Shown here one piece after another: positions 45,265 to 54,280 of a DNA stretch of 64,000 bases. The stretch is from Glycomyces amatae (lineage in GTDB: Bacteria; Actinomycetota; Actinomycetes; Mycobacteriales; Micromonosporaceae), in NCBI RefSeq assembly GCF_020991375.1, contig NZ_JAJLQZ010000002.1, forward strand, positions 434,001-498,000, in the 5' to 3' direction. The position numbers were made by a program, and so were the translations under genes. Each line of letters begins with the position of its first letter. Positions within the stretch are counted from its first letter, which is position 1. The notes beneath the pieces were generated by a model. It searched no databases. It was not told where the DNA came from and was given only the letters and a program-made list of their open reading frames with translations.

Positions 45265-46515
45265 TCAGGCGCGGCGGGGGCCTTCGGTGACGAGGTCGTC
45301 GGCCCGGGTGCGGCCCCGGGTCACGAAGGACTCGGTGAACGCCTCGACCACGGCCGCGATCTCCGGGTCGGCCTGGGCGTCGCGGGCGGCCCGGAAGCAG
45401 GCGGCGGCCGCGCGGGCGATCGGCGCGTCCTGGAGGGCGGCGGTGGCGGCGCGGAGGTAGAGGTCGGCGGCGCTCGCGTTGCGCCACAGCGGTTCGAGGG
45501 CTTCGCGGGCGGCCGCGTTCGCGGCCGGGTCGTCGAAGAGCGCGGCGGCCACGGCGACGGGGGCGACCCAGTCGCGGCCGGGCTGGGCGTCGATCATGCG
45601 CAGCTCGAGATAGGCGCCCCGGGGCCGCACCGGCGGGAAGAGCGTCGAGAGGTGGTAGTCGAGGTCGTCCGGCGCGGGCGGGCGCGGGCCGGCGCCGCGG
45701 ATCCAGCCGCGGAAGGTGAGGCCGCGCGGGACGGTCCAGCGGCCGGGGCCGCGGATGGCCATGACGCGGGCGTCGAGGGCGTACCGGGCCCAGGCCTCGC
45801 GCGGGTCCCCCTGCGGGTCGGTGAGGTGCGAGACCGCGCGGGAGCGGCTGTGGTCGATCGCGGCCCACACGTGCTGGCGGGTCGAGCGCCACAGGCTCGG
45901 TTCGCCGCGGCGCAGCGGGGAGTTGGCGAAGGCGGCGATGAGGACGGGGGCGAGGCGGTGGGCGAGGTCCCAGCGCTCGGCGAGGCCGCCCGGTCCGGGG
46001 CCGTCGTCGCCGGTGTCGAGGCAGACCTGGACGGAGGCGGTGTTGGCCATCATCCAGCGCCCGGCGCGGCCGTCCTGGTCGAACAGCTCCTCCATGGCCT
46101 GGTAGCGCGGGCTGCGCAGGACCCTGCGCGGCAGGCGGATCGGGTCGAGGCCGAGGCCGAGGAGTTCGAGGCCCTCGTCGCCGAGGGCGGCCGCGACGCG
46201 GGCCCGGTCGGCTTCGAGGTCGTCGAAGCACTCGCGGACGGTGGTCCTGGGGAGGGTGCTCAGCTCGAGGGCCCCGCCGGGTTCGAAGCTGAGCCGGGTC
46301 CGCCGCGGCAGGGCGCCGCGGACGCCGAGCACGGCCTTGAGCGACTCGGGGTCGACGCGGCGGCGGCGGTCGGCGATACCGGTGACCAGCCATTCGACCT
46401 CGGCTCCGATCCGCGCGGGCGCGGTGGGGCGGAAGCCTTCGGCGGCGATGCGGTCGAAGGCCTCGTCCTCGCTGAGGGGGGCGGCGGTGCGGTCGCGGAG
46501 CGAGGCGTCGGACAT
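45265..46515 (-). CDS. egtA: Glutamate-cysteine ligase, EgtA type
   Basis: A 416-residue GCS2-family ligase that joins glutamate and cysteine to gamma-glutamylcysteine, the first step of actinobacterial ergothioneine synthesis. Signature parts are RIGAEVEWLVTG, LSFEPGGALELSTLP, RSPRYQAMEELFDQDGRAGRWMMANTASVQVCLD and PRGAYLELRMIDAQPG. The usual partners egtBCD are not in this window. GGAGG precedes the ATG. A full TCCTAT-N7-ATAGGA repeat lies 30 bases upstream, linking it to the sulfur genes on the other side. Confidence 0.88.
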   Translation of the reverse strand: MSDASLRDRTAAPLSEDEAFDRIAAEGFRPTAPARIGAEVEWLVTGIADRRRRVDPESLKAVLGVRGALPRRTRLSFEPGGALELSTLPRTTVRECFDDLEADRARVAAALGDEGLELLGLGLDPIRLPRRVLRSPRYQAMEELFDQDGRAGRWMMANTASVQVCLDTGDDGPGPGGLAERWDLAHRLAPVLIAAFANSPLRRGEPSLWRSTRQHVWAAIDHSRSRAVSHLTDPQGDPREAWARYALDARVMAIRGPGRWTVPRGLTFRGWIRGAGPRPPAPDDLDYHLSTLFPPVRPRGAYLELRMIDAQPGRDWVAPVAVAAALFDDPAANAAAREALEPLWRNASAADLYLRAATAALQDAPIARAAAACFRAARDAQADPEIAAVVEAFTESFVTRGRTRADDLVTEGPRRA

Positions 46516-46544
46516 GCGGACCTCCGAGTCGGTGCCGTCATTAT

Positions 46545-46563
46545 TCCTATTTAATCAATAGGA
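46545..46563. promoter_or_regulatory. Sulfur-regulon operator, site A
   Basis: TCCTAT-TTAATCA-ATAGGA, a perfect six-base inverted repeat with a 7-bp spacer, between the minus-strand egtA gene and the plus-strand leader peptide. AT-rich in an otherwise GC-rich setting. Confidence 0.7.
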
Positions 46564-46682
46564 TATGTAGAGCTTACGGCTCCCGCCCGCGGCGCGCAAG
46601 CGCATCGCGGCGCACCGGCGCGGCCTCCGCTGTCAATTCCCCGACAGCGACCGGGAAGTCCCGGTTCGGCGGGCGCGCGCAC

Positions 46683-46712
46683 TTGAATCATACTTAAAAG
46701 ATAGGATATAGT
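46683..46712 (+). promoter_or_regulatory. Leaderless promoter with sulfur-regulon operator, site B
   Basis: TTGAAT (46683-46688) and TATAGT (46707-46712) are 18 bp apart and the start would fall on the GTG at 46719. The spacer holds TCATAC-TTAAAAG-ATAGGA (46688-46706), the same repeat with a weak left arm. Confidence 0.65.
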
Positions 46713-46718
46713 TCGGGC

Positions 46719-46841
46719 GTGAACCGCATCGGCGAAGAGGCGGCGCCGCACTGGACGAAGCGGCGCCACATCGACTTCGCGCGCATCGACTCGGCCCTGT
46801 GTCGCCCGGGCGGCGCCGTCCGCGCCGACGCGATCCGCTGA
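46719..46841 (+). CDS. Cysteine-containing leader peptide upstream of the winged-helix regulator
   Basis: A 40-residue frame with the pattern KRRHIDFARIDSALCRPGG, matching the putative leader peptides seen in front of actinobacterial sulfur genes (basic residues, HID/HVD, then S-A-L/V-C-R). The single Cys codon TGT is at 46800-46802. Directly after it, GGCGGCGCC (46809-46817) is the exact complement of GGCGCCGCC (46924-46932), which covers the ribosome site just before the ATG of the next gene. A ribosome stalled at the Cys codon would mask the first copy and free the second. The transcript is probably leaderless. Confidence 0.75.
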   Translation: MNRIGEEAAPHWTKRRHIDFARIDSALCRPGGAVRADAIR

Positions 46842-46932
46842 GCCCCCGAGGCCGTCGATCGCGCCCGGCAGCGCATCCGACCGCGCCGCCCGCTCCGGAC
46901 TCCCACCCGACACCGAACGCGAAGGCGCCGCC

Positions 46933-47484
46933 ATGACCCACGTCCAGATCCGCACCCGTCCCCCCGCCCAACGCCGCTCCGGCACCGCCCACATCACGAT
47001 CACCGTCGAGATCCCGGCCGACGACCCGCGACTGGCGCGGCGCCTGACCGCCGCGCTCGGCCTCCTCGCCCAAGGCGGGGGCCGCGTCGCGGTCGCCGCC
47101 GACGACGTCCCGCCGGCCGTCGAGGCGCCCCGGCGGACGCCCGCCCTCGTCATCGACGTGCCCGCCCGCGAGGTCCTCATCCACGGCGAGGCGGTCGCCC
47201 TGACCCGCCTGGAGTTCGAGCTCCTGGCCTTCCTGGCGCGCTACCCGGGGATGGTCCACACCAGGACCGAGTTGCTCCAGTACGTCTGGGACACCCCGGA
47301 CACGGGACTGCCCGGCCGCACGGTCGACGTCCACGTGCGGCGTCTGCGCGCCAAGCTCGCCGAGTTCGACTCGCTGGTCGCGACCGTGCGCGGAGTCGGC
47401 TACCGGTTCACGCGCAGCCGGGACGTGGAGTACCGCGGCGCCGCCGGACTCCCCCGGGACGAGGACCGGGTTCTCAGCATCTAA
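46933..47484 (+). CDS. Orphan OmpR-type winged-helix regulator of the sulfur cluster
   Basis: A 183-residue protein with only the output domain of an OmpR-type regulator: LVIDVPAREVLIHGEAVALTRLEFELLAFLARYPGMVHTRTELLQYVW and TVDVHVRRLRAKL...ATVRGVGYRF (about 73-160). There is no receiver domain; residues 1-70 form an unrecognised part (AHITITVEIPADDPRLARRLTAALGLL). It is translated behind a cysteine leader peptide and sits between egtA and the organosulfur operon, so it is the best local candidate to bind the TCCTAT-N7-ATAGGA sites. That role is inference. Confidence 0.8.
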   Translation: MTHVQIRTRPPAQRRSGTAHITITVEIPADDPRLARRLTAALGLLAQGGGRVAVAADDVPPAVEAPRRTPALVIDVPAREVLIHGEAVALTRLEFELLAFLARYPGMVHTRTELLQYVWDTPDTGLPGRTVDVHVRRLRAKLAEFDSLVATVRGVGYRFTRSRDVEYRGAAGLPRDEDRVLSI

Positions 47485-47488
47485 GAAA

Positions 47489-47520
47489 TCCTATTACTTC
47501 TATAGGAATACTGCTATTGT
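47489..47520 (+). promoter_or_regulatory. Leaderless promoter with sulfur-regulon operator, site C
   Basis: TCCTAT-TACTTCT-ATAGGA (47489-47507) is a perfect copy of the repeat. TATTGT (47515-47520) is a -10 ending seven bases before ATG 47528, so the leader peptide would be translated without a 5' leader. Confidence 0.65.
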
Positions 47521-47527
47521 TGTCGGC

Positions 47528-47704
47528 ATGACGTCCGCCGCCTTCCTGACGCGGCGGCGCGAGATCGATCAGATGCGCGCCGCCAGCGCCCTCTGTCAAC
47601 GCCGCTCCCGCCGGCGGCGCGGTACCGACCACCAGCGTTGTCCCAGTCGGCACCGCCGTTTCAGCCGGCACTGTCGATTCAGGCAGCACTGCCGAATGCG
47701 CTAG
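47528..47704 (+). CDS. Cysteine-rich leader peptide upstream of the organosulfur operon
   Basis: A 58-residue frame. Its start follows the leader-peptide pattern (LTRRREIDQMRAASALCQ), then it continues unusually far as an Arg/His/Cys-rich chain with four Cys codons (residues 23, 38, 49, 55). The last Cys codon (47690-47692) is 15 bases before a 12-bp hairpin at 47707-47733. It stands before the flavin reductase gene of the sulfur operon and should act in cysteine-dependent attenuation. Confidence 0.7.
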   Translation: MTSAAFLTRRREIDQMRAASALCQRRSRRRRGTDHQRCPSRHRRFSRHCRFRQHCRMR

Positions 47705-47706
47705 TC

Positions 47707-47811
47707 GTCCGGTCCCGCTCCGCGGGGCCGGACGCCCGACCCCGCACCCGCCGTCCGCGCCGTCTTCACGGCCCCCGACGCCATCCCCCGGGCCCCGACG
47801 GGCCCGTCTTT
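47707..47811 (+). terminator. Attenuator structures behind the second leader peptide
   Basis: A 12-bp hairpin with one U-G pair (47707-47733, GTCCGG...CCGGAC) is followed by CGGGCCC/GGGCCCG (47789-47806) with loop CGAC and then TCTTT, an intrinsic-terminator form 60 bases before the structural gene. Confidence 0.6.
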
Positions 47812-47869
47812 CCGCACGCCCGCCTCCAGGGCGCGCCAACCCGTCTCCACTTCCCCGAAGGACGCCATC

Positions 47870-48415
47870 GTGACCGACAGCATCGCCGTGACCACTGTGG
47901 TCGGCAATCCCAAGCGCCTCTCGCGCACGCTCACCACGGCCGAGGCCCTGGCCTCGGCCGTGGCCGCCGGCCTCGGCGCCGAGCCGCGCACCGACTCGAC
48001 CGACCTCGCCGAGCTCTACCTGGACGGGATCGAGCCCCCGCACGACGGGTTCGACCGCGCCCTGCGGCGCGTCCGCGCCGCCCGGGTCCTCATCGTCGCC
48101 ACCCCGGTCTACAAGGCCGCCTACACCGGCCTGCTCAAGCTCTTCCTGGACCAGCTGCCGCCCAAGGCGCTCGAGGGGACGGTGGCCGTCCCGGTCACCG
48201 TCGCCGCCGCGGCCGAGCACCGGTTCCTCGCCGACCTCCAGCTGCGGCCGGTCCTCGCCGAACTCGGCGCGAGCCTCCCGGTCCCCTCGCTCACCTTGCG
48301 CGAGAAGGAACTGCCCGAACTCGACGAGCGCATCGAGACCTGGACCGGGGCGCACCTGCCGGTCCTGGCCGCCGCGGCGGCGCCCGCCCGCGACCGGATC
48401 GGAGCGGCGGTATGA
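47870..48415 (+). CDS. NADPH-dependent FMN reductase (SsuE/MsuE type)
   Basis: A 181-residue flavodoxin-like reductase. VTTVVGNPKRLSRTLTTAEAL at the N-terminus and VLIVATPVYKAAYTGLLKLFLDQLPPKALEG in the middle are the SsuE pattern, where the tail binds FMN. It supplies reduced FMN to a two-component monooxygenase, here most likely the one at 51636. It starts from a GTG and overlaps the next gene by four bases (ATGA). First structural gene of the operon. Confidence 0.88.
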   Translation: MTDSIAVTTVVGNPKRLSRTLTTAEALASAVAAGLGAEPRTDSTDLAELYLDGIEPPHDGFDRALRRVRAARVLIVATPVYKAAYTGLLKLFLDQLPPKALEGTVAVPVTVAAAAEHRFLADLQLRPVLAELGASLPVPSLTLREKELPELDERIETWTGAHLPVLAAAAAPARDRIGAAV

Positions 48416-48921
48416 GCGCCCGGGCCGACCGCCGGCCCGGCGTCGGCGCCGAGTCCTTCCGGTCCCTGTTCCGGGCCCACCCCGCGGGCGTCACGGTGAT
48501 CTGCGCCGACGCGGGCGAAGGCCCGGCCGGATTCACCGCCACCTCGCTCACCTCGGTGTCGCTGGAGCCGCCGCTCATATCGTTCGCGATCGCCTCGTCC
48601 TCCTCGGCGTGGCCCACGGTCAGGGACACCGCGAGCCTGACCGTGAACTTCCTGTCCGCCGGGCAGCACGCGATCGCGACCCGCTTCGCCACCAGCGGCA
48701 TCGACCGCTTCGGCGGCCCGACCCTGTGGTCGCGGCTCGCGTCGGGCGAGCCGGTCCTGGACGACGCCCCGGCGCACCTGCGGGCGGTCGTCACCGACCG
48801 CATCGAGGCCGGGGACCACCACGTGGTGCTCGCCCTGGTGGTGGACGCCGAGACCGGCGGCTCCCACGAGCCGCTGGTGTACCACGCGGGCGGCTACTGC
48901 GCCGCCGCCCCCCTGACATGA
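48412..48921 (+). CDS. Flavin reductase family protein (split-barrel)
   Basis: A 169-residue DIM6/NTAB-type flavin reductase: FRSLFRAHPAGVTVICADAGEGPAGFTATSLTSVSLEPPLISFAIA is the flavin-binding signature, followed by LTVNFLSAGQHAIATRFA. It belongs to a different fold from the SsuE-type enzyme directly upstream, so the operon encodes two unrelated flavin reductases. Both could serve the LLM monooxygenase, or each a different partner. Translation is coupled by ATGA. Confidence 0.88.
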   Translation: MSARADRRPGVGAESFRSLFRAHPAGVTVICADAGEGPAGFTATSLTSVSLEPPLISFAIASSSSAWPTVRDTASLTVNFLSAGQHAIATRFATSGIDRFGGPTLWSRLASGEPVLDDAPAHLRAVVTDRIEAGDHHVVLALVVDAETGGSHEPLVYHAGGYCAAAPLT

Positions 48922-48956
48922 CCTCCCGACGCCGCCCCGCTGAAAGGCCGAACACC

Positions 48957-50015
48957 ATGCCGACCAGAGCAACCCGACGAACACTCCTGGCGGGCGCGCC
49001 CGCCGTCCTGGCGCTCGCCGCGTGCGCCGAAGAGCCGAGCGGCCCGGTGCTCGCCGCCGACGCCGACCTGCCGACCGCCGTCCCGGGCGGAACCAGGCTG
49101 GTCATCGGCGACCCGTCCCAGCAGCTCGCCTTCGAGCTGTCCGGGCTGGCGGACCTGCTGACCTTCGAGTACGAGTGGGCGAACATCTCCGGCGGGCCGA
49201 AGTCGTCCGAAGCGTTCCGCGCCAGGTCCCTCGACGTCAGCTCCGTCGCCGACATCCCGCCGATCCACGCGACCTGGACGAACCTGCCCGTCAAGATCGT
49301 GGCCGCGGCCGGGCGCCAGGACCCGCTGAACCACCCGGTCTACGACCTCGGCATCGCGCCGGGCGTCGCGGTCGGGGCGGTGGAGGACCTGCGCGGCAAG
49401 ACGATCGCGTACTCCCCCGGGCAGGCCCAGGGCGCGCTGGTCCTGCGGGTCCTCGACGCGGCCGGGCTGACCCGGGACGACGTCGACTTCGTGGAGCTGC
49501 CGAGCACCGCCGACACCTACTCGAACGCCCTCGCCGGCGGGGAGGTCGACGTCGCCCCCATCGGCGGCACGCAGGTCCGGTCCTATCTGAACAAGTACGG
49601 CTCGGACGGGGCCACCGCGATCCCGCACGGCCTGCGCGACGACCCGTGGACGCTGTACGCGCCCGTCGAGGTCCTGGAGGACGCCGGCAAGGCGGCCGCC
49701 GTCGCCGAGTACGTGCGCCTGTGGGGCGCCGCGAAGCTGTGGACGCGGGCCAACCGCGAGGAGTGGATCAACGCCTGGTACGTCGACCACGAGGGACTGC
49801 CCTACGAGGACGGCGACTACCTGTTCGACCGCGAGGGCGAGCCGGACTTCCCCGAGGACTGGGACGAGACCATCGCGCGGCACCAGGAGACCGTCGAGGT
49901 CGTCGCCGAGGGCACCGGCAACGAGGTGTTCGACGCCGAGGACATCTACGACCGGCGCTTCGAGCCCCTCGTGGGCGAGGGCGTCGCCGAGTACGGCGAG
50001 GCGGGCGCGCCGTGA
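48957..50015 (+). CDS. Sulfonate/organosulfur ABC transporter substrate-binding lipoprotein (SsuA-like)
   Basis: A 352-residue binding protein with RRTLLAGAPAVLALAAC, a lipobox that may also use the Tat route. The mature part fits SsuA/NMT1-type binders: LVIGDPSQQLAFELSGL, AFRARSLDVSSVADIPPIHA, LRGKTIAYSPGQAQGALVLRVLDAAGL and GGEVDVAPIGGTQ. It should capture sulfonates or other organosulfur compounds. AAGG precedes the ATG. The stop overlaps the GTG of the permease gene. Confidence 0.88.
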   Translation: MPTRATRRTLLAGAPAVLALAACAEEPSGPVLAADADLPTAVPGGTRLVIGDPSQQLAFELSGLADLLTFEYEWANISGGPKSSEAFRARSLDVSSVADIPPIHATWTNLPVKIVAAAGRQDPLNHPVYDLGIAPGVAVGAVEDLRGKTIAYSPGQAQGALVLRVLDAAGLTRDDVDFVELPSTADTYSNALAGGEVDVAPIGGTQVRSYLNKYGSDGATAIPHGLRDDPWTLYAPVEVLEDAGKAAAVAEYVRLWGAAKLWTRANREEWINAWYVDHEGLPYEDGDYLFDREGEPDFPEDWDETIARHQETVEVVAEGTGNEVFDAEDIYDRRFEPLVGEGVAEYGEAGAP

Positions 50016-50853
50016 CCGCCGTCGAGACCGAACCGGTCCGCCGCACCGCGCCGCCGGAGCACGACGAGGCGGCCGGCGGCCGCGCCTCCAGGCCGCGGGG
50101 CAAGCGCCGCCTCGGCCCCGGCAAGGCCGTCCCGTTCGGGTACCTCCTGGGCCCGCTCCTGCTGCTGGGCGTCTGGGTCTGGGGCTCGGCGCAGGGGTGG
50201 ATCGACCCGCGCGTCCTCACGGCCCCGTGGACCGTGGCGGCCACCGCGTGGGACCTGTGGGAGTCCGGGCGGCTCGGCCCCGACCTGCTCGTCTCGGCCC
50301 GCCGCTTCGCGCTCGGGCTGGTGTTCGGCGTCCTCGCCGGGCTCGTGCTCGCGATCGTCTCGGGGCTCAGCCGCTGGGGCGAGGCCGTCGTGGACGGGCC
50401 GGTGCAGATCAAGCGGTCCATCCCGAACCTCGCGCTGCTGCCGCTCCTGCTGCTGTGGTTCGGCATCGACGAGAACATGAAGATCATCACGATCGCGCTC
50501 GGCGTGCTCATCCCGATCTACCTCCACACCCACAACGGCCTGCGCTCCATCGACGGCCGCTACGCCGAGCTCGCCGAGACGCTGCGGCTGCGGCCCGCGG
50601 CGTTCATCGGGCGCGTGGTCCTGCCGGGCGCGCTCCCCGGCTTCTTCCTGGGCATGCGGTTCGCCGTCACGTCCTCGTGGCTGTCCCTGGTCGTGGTCGA
50701 GCAGGTCAACGCCACCAGCGGCATCGGCTACATGATGCTGCTGGCCGGGACCTACGGGCAGACCGACGTGATCATCGTCGGCCTGGTCCTCTACGCCCTG
50801 CTCGGCCTCACCTCCGACACCGCCGTCCGCATCGTCCAGAGGAGGGTCCTGTC

Positions 50854-50878
<25 letters not shown>
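50012..50878 (+). CDS. ABC transporter permease (SsuC-like)
   Basis: A 288-residue permease with a charged N-terminal tail (about 45 residues) and about six membrane segments. The EAA-type loop YAELAETLRLRPAAFIGRVVLPGALPGFFLGMR and IKRSIPNLALLPLLLLWFGI are typical of SsuC/TauC proteins. It starts at a GTG overlapping the previous stop and its end overlaps the ATPase gene by 25 bases. Confidence 0.9.
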
Positions 50879-51635
<757 letters not shown>

Positions 51636-51639
<4 letters not shown>

Positions 51640-53003
51640 GCGCCAGACAGCTGCACCTCAACGCGTTCCTGATGAACACCGGCCACCACGAGGCGTCGTG
51701 GCGGCTGCCCGAGTCCGACCCGCACTCGTCCACGTCGATCGCGCACTACACGCGGCTGGCGCAGACCGCCGAGCGCGGGAAGCTCGACTCGATCTTCTTC
51801 GCGGACTCGCCGACCCTGTGGAGCACCATCGGCCGCAGGCCCTCGGGCTCGCTGGAGCCCACGGTGGCGCTGGCCGCGATCGCGGCCCTGACCGAGCGGA
51901 TCGGCCTCATCGCGACGGCCTCGACGACCTACAACGAGCCGTACAACCTGGCCCGGCGCTTCGCCTCGGTCGACCACCTCTCGGGCGGCCGGGCGGGGTG
52001 GAACATCGTCACCACCGCCACGCTGGACGCGGCCCGGAACTTCAACCTGGACGAGCTGCCGTCGCACGCCGCGCGCTACGCCCGGGCCGAGGAGTTCCTC
52101 CAGGTCGCCAAGAAGCTGTGGGACTCGTGGGACGACGCGGCCGTGCTGGGCGACAAGGAGGCCGGGCGGTGGGGCGACGAGCGGCTCGTCTACCCGGCCG
52201 ACCACGTCGGCGGGCACTTCCGGGTCGCCGGGGCCCTCAACGTGCCCCGGTCGCCGCAGGGGCACCCGCTGCTGGTGCAGGCCGGGTCCTCGGAGGACGG
52301 CAGGGCGTTCGCCGCGCTCCACGCCGAGGCGATCTTCACCGCGCAGCAGACCCTTGAGGAGGCCCAGGCGTTCTACGCCGACGTCAAGCGGCGCGCCGCG
52401 GCGGCGGGGAGGGATCCGGCGGGCGTGCTCGTGCTGCCGGGGATCGTCCCGGTGCTCGGCGACACCGAGGCCGAGGCCCGGGACCTCGAGGCGGAGCTCG
52501 ACCGCCTCATCGTGCCCGAGTACGCGCGGGACAACCTCGCGAAGCAGCTCAAGCTCGACCCGTCCGAACTGGACCTCGACAAGGAGCTGCCGGAGCACCT
52601 GCCGAGCGAGGACGAGATCGAGGGGGCCAAGAGCCGCTTCACGCTCATCGTGGACCTGGCCCGGCGCGAGCGGTTGACGGTGCGCCGGCTGATCGGCCGC
52701 CTCGGCGGCGGGCGCGGGCACCGCACGTTCACCGGCACCGCCGAGCAGGTCGCCGACGCGATCGTCGAGTGGTTCGACGACGGCGCGGCCGACGGGTTCA
52801 ACATCATGCCCGCCGTGCTGCCCTCGGGCCTGGAGGCGTTCGTGGACCGGGTGGTGCCGGTCCTCCAGGAGCGCGGGCGGTTCCGCACCGAGTACACCGG
52901 CACGACGCTGCGGGACCACTACGGCCTGGCGCGGCCGGAGAACCCGCGCCGCCGCGAGGCGCTCGAGTCCGCCGTCAAAGGCGTGCTCGCGCACTCCCGG
53001 TAG
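51636..53003 (+). CDS. FMN-dependent monooxygenase of the NtaA/SnaA/DszA type
   Basis: A 455-residue luciferase-fold enzyme: LHLNAFLMNTGHHEASWRLPESDP, AERGKLDSIFFADSPTLW, ERIGLIATASTTYNEPYNLARRFASVDHLSGGRAGWNIVTT and GHPLLVQAGSSEDGR are hallmarks of the two-component group that oxidises sulfones, sulfonates, chelators or dibenzothiophene. It needs FMNH2 from a reductase partner. With an Ssu-type importer and cysteine leader peptide it probably releases sulfite from an organosulfur compound. The ATG overlaps the ATPase stop (ATGA); last gene of the operon. Confidence 0.9.
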
Positions 53004-53016
53004 GACGCCGGGTCGT

Positions 53017-53050
53017 CCCCGCCGGGCGTCCGCACCTTCGCCCGGCGGGG
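53017..53050 (+). terminator. Terminator hairpin after the organosulfur operon
   Basis: CCCCGCCGGGC (53017-53027) pairs with GCCCGGCGGGG (53040-53050), an 11-bp stem 13 bases after the stop. Confidence 0.7.
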
Positions 53051-53072
53051 ATCCGGGGCCCCGTCGCATAAA

Positions 53073-53091
53073 TACCATTATATCTATAGGA
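53073..53091. promoter_or_regulatory. Sulfur-regulon operator, site D
   Basis: TACCAT-TATATCT-ATAGGA, the 19-bp repeat with a degenerate left arm and perfect right arm and spacing. TAGGAT could serve as a -10. It lies in front of short frames only. Confidence 0.55.
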
Positions 53092-53127
53092 TAGATGTGC
53101 ATATGGCGTCGCCCGGCCCCTGAGACG

Positions 53128-53174
53128 GTCGGCGGCCGGGTTCCCGGTCAGCTCGCGGGAACCCGGCCGCCGAC
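53128..53174. terminator. 18-bp perfect GC stem behind site D
   Basis: The arms 53128-53145 and 53157-53174 (GTCGGCGGCCGGG...CCCGGCCGCCGAC) pair over 18 bp with an 11-base loop. It has no T tract; it may be an attenuator between site D and the small frame at 53203. Confidence 0.5.
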
Positions 53175-53202
53175 GCTTCGCAACGACCGCTGAGGAGTGG
53201 AC

Positions 53203-53292
53203 ATGCCCAATGGTGCGGCCGCTGGCGTTCCTGCCGTGGAACCGCGGAGCGGCCTGACCTCGGGGACACCGACCCGACGGTTTCCGGTCTAG
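53203..53292 (+). CDS. 29-residue small frame of unknown function
   Basis: A frame with an excellent ribosome site (GAGGAG, five bases before the ATG) that runs only 29 codons (MPNGAAAGVPAVEPRSG...TRRFPV). It follows site D and the 18-bp stem. It may be a real small peptide or the remnant of a sulfur-regulated gene. An upstream frame from ATG 53095 begins Met-Cys-Ile-Trp and ends at 53193; whether it is translated is unclear. The rest of 53004-53367 holds nothing else I can support. Confidence 0.3.
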   Translation: MPNGAAAGVPAVEPRSGLTSGTPTRRFPV

Positions 53293-53367
53293 GCTCATGG
53301 CACCCCCGACTGCGGCGAAAACCCGAGCCGCCGTCGCTACGCCCGCGCGATTTGATACCGGAACCCC

Positions 53368-54063
53368 ATGCCCCGCAAGTCCGAGTCCGGCCGGAGGCCG
53401 GACCCGCTCCCCTTCGACCTCCGGAGCGAGGTCGCACGCTCGGTGCTGCCGCCCGTCCTCGCGGTCGCCGCGATGGCGACCGTGCTGTGGCTCGGCCTGT
53501 TCCTCCAGGACCCGCTGCCCCCGTGGGCGCGCGCCGTCGGCGCCGCCGCCGTGGCGGCACCGGTCGTCGGCGCGATCGCCTCGTGCTTCCGCGGCCGGTC
53601 GCGCCGGCTCTGGAAGCCCGCCCTGGCCTTCCCCGTGGCGGTCATCGCCGCCGCCGCCGCGCTCGTGCCGGCCTTCGAGCGGTTCGCGCTCGCCCACCAC
53701 GGCGTCGACGCGGAATGCTCGGTCGTCTCGAAGCGCGACTACGTCAAGCACCTCGAAGACGAGGACGAGCCGATGACCGCCCACGAGTTCCTCTGCCGCG
53801 GCTGGGGCCCGGTCTCGCTCGACACGTACCGCGACGAGCAGCTCGAACCGGGCGAGGTCCGGATCGTGGTGTTCGATCCGCTCGGCCGGGTCGATCCGGA
53901 CTTCGACGACCCGGACTTCGGCGACGGACTGCTCTTCATACCGCTGCCGCTGCTGTTCATCGCCGGAGGCATCGCGATCCGCCTCTTCCTCGTCGACGAC
54001 GGCACGATCGCCACGGCGGTCGGCGCCGGGTTCCGGCGCCTCCGCGGGCGCTTCGCGGCCTGA
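53368..54063 (+). CDS. Hypothetical membrane protein
   Basis: A 231-residue protein with about four membrane segments: LPPVLAVAAMATVLWLGLFL and AVGAAAVAAPVVGAIAS in the first third, AVIAAAAALVPAF, then a soluble part (about 115-190) with two Cys (AECSVVSKRD and EFLCRGWG), and a last helix FIPLPLLFIAGGIAIRLFLV. The soluble loop with two cysteines is probably outside the membrane and could form a disulfide. No family recognised and no clear ribosome site. It stands alone. Confidence 0.65.
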   Translation: MPRKSESGRRPDPLPFDLRSEVARSVLPPVLAVAAMATVLWLGLFLQDPLPPWARAVGAAAVAAPVVGAIASCFRGRSRRLWKPALAFPVAVIAAAAALVPAFERFALAHHGVDAECSVVSKRDYVKHLEDEDEPMTAHEFLCRGWGPVSLDTYRDEQLEPGEVRIVVFDPLGRVDPDFDDPDFGDGLLFIPLPLLFIAGGIAIRLFLVDDGTIATAVGAGFRRLRGRFAA

Positions 54064-54280
54064 CTCCGAAACCGCCCCGACCCCGGGAGAGGCGGGCGGT
54101 GGGGCACCGCCGCAGCCGCGGAACGCCTCCGGTGGACCGGCCCTCCCATGCTCGGACCTCACTGCCCCTCGTGCTGATCGGTGCCCGGCCCGTCCTCCGG
54201 CGCCTCGCCGCGGGCGCGGGCGGCGGCGGGTCATGTGAGGTACGGCCTTCGTTCTGGACCCGTTCAAGCAGGGCGGTTAC

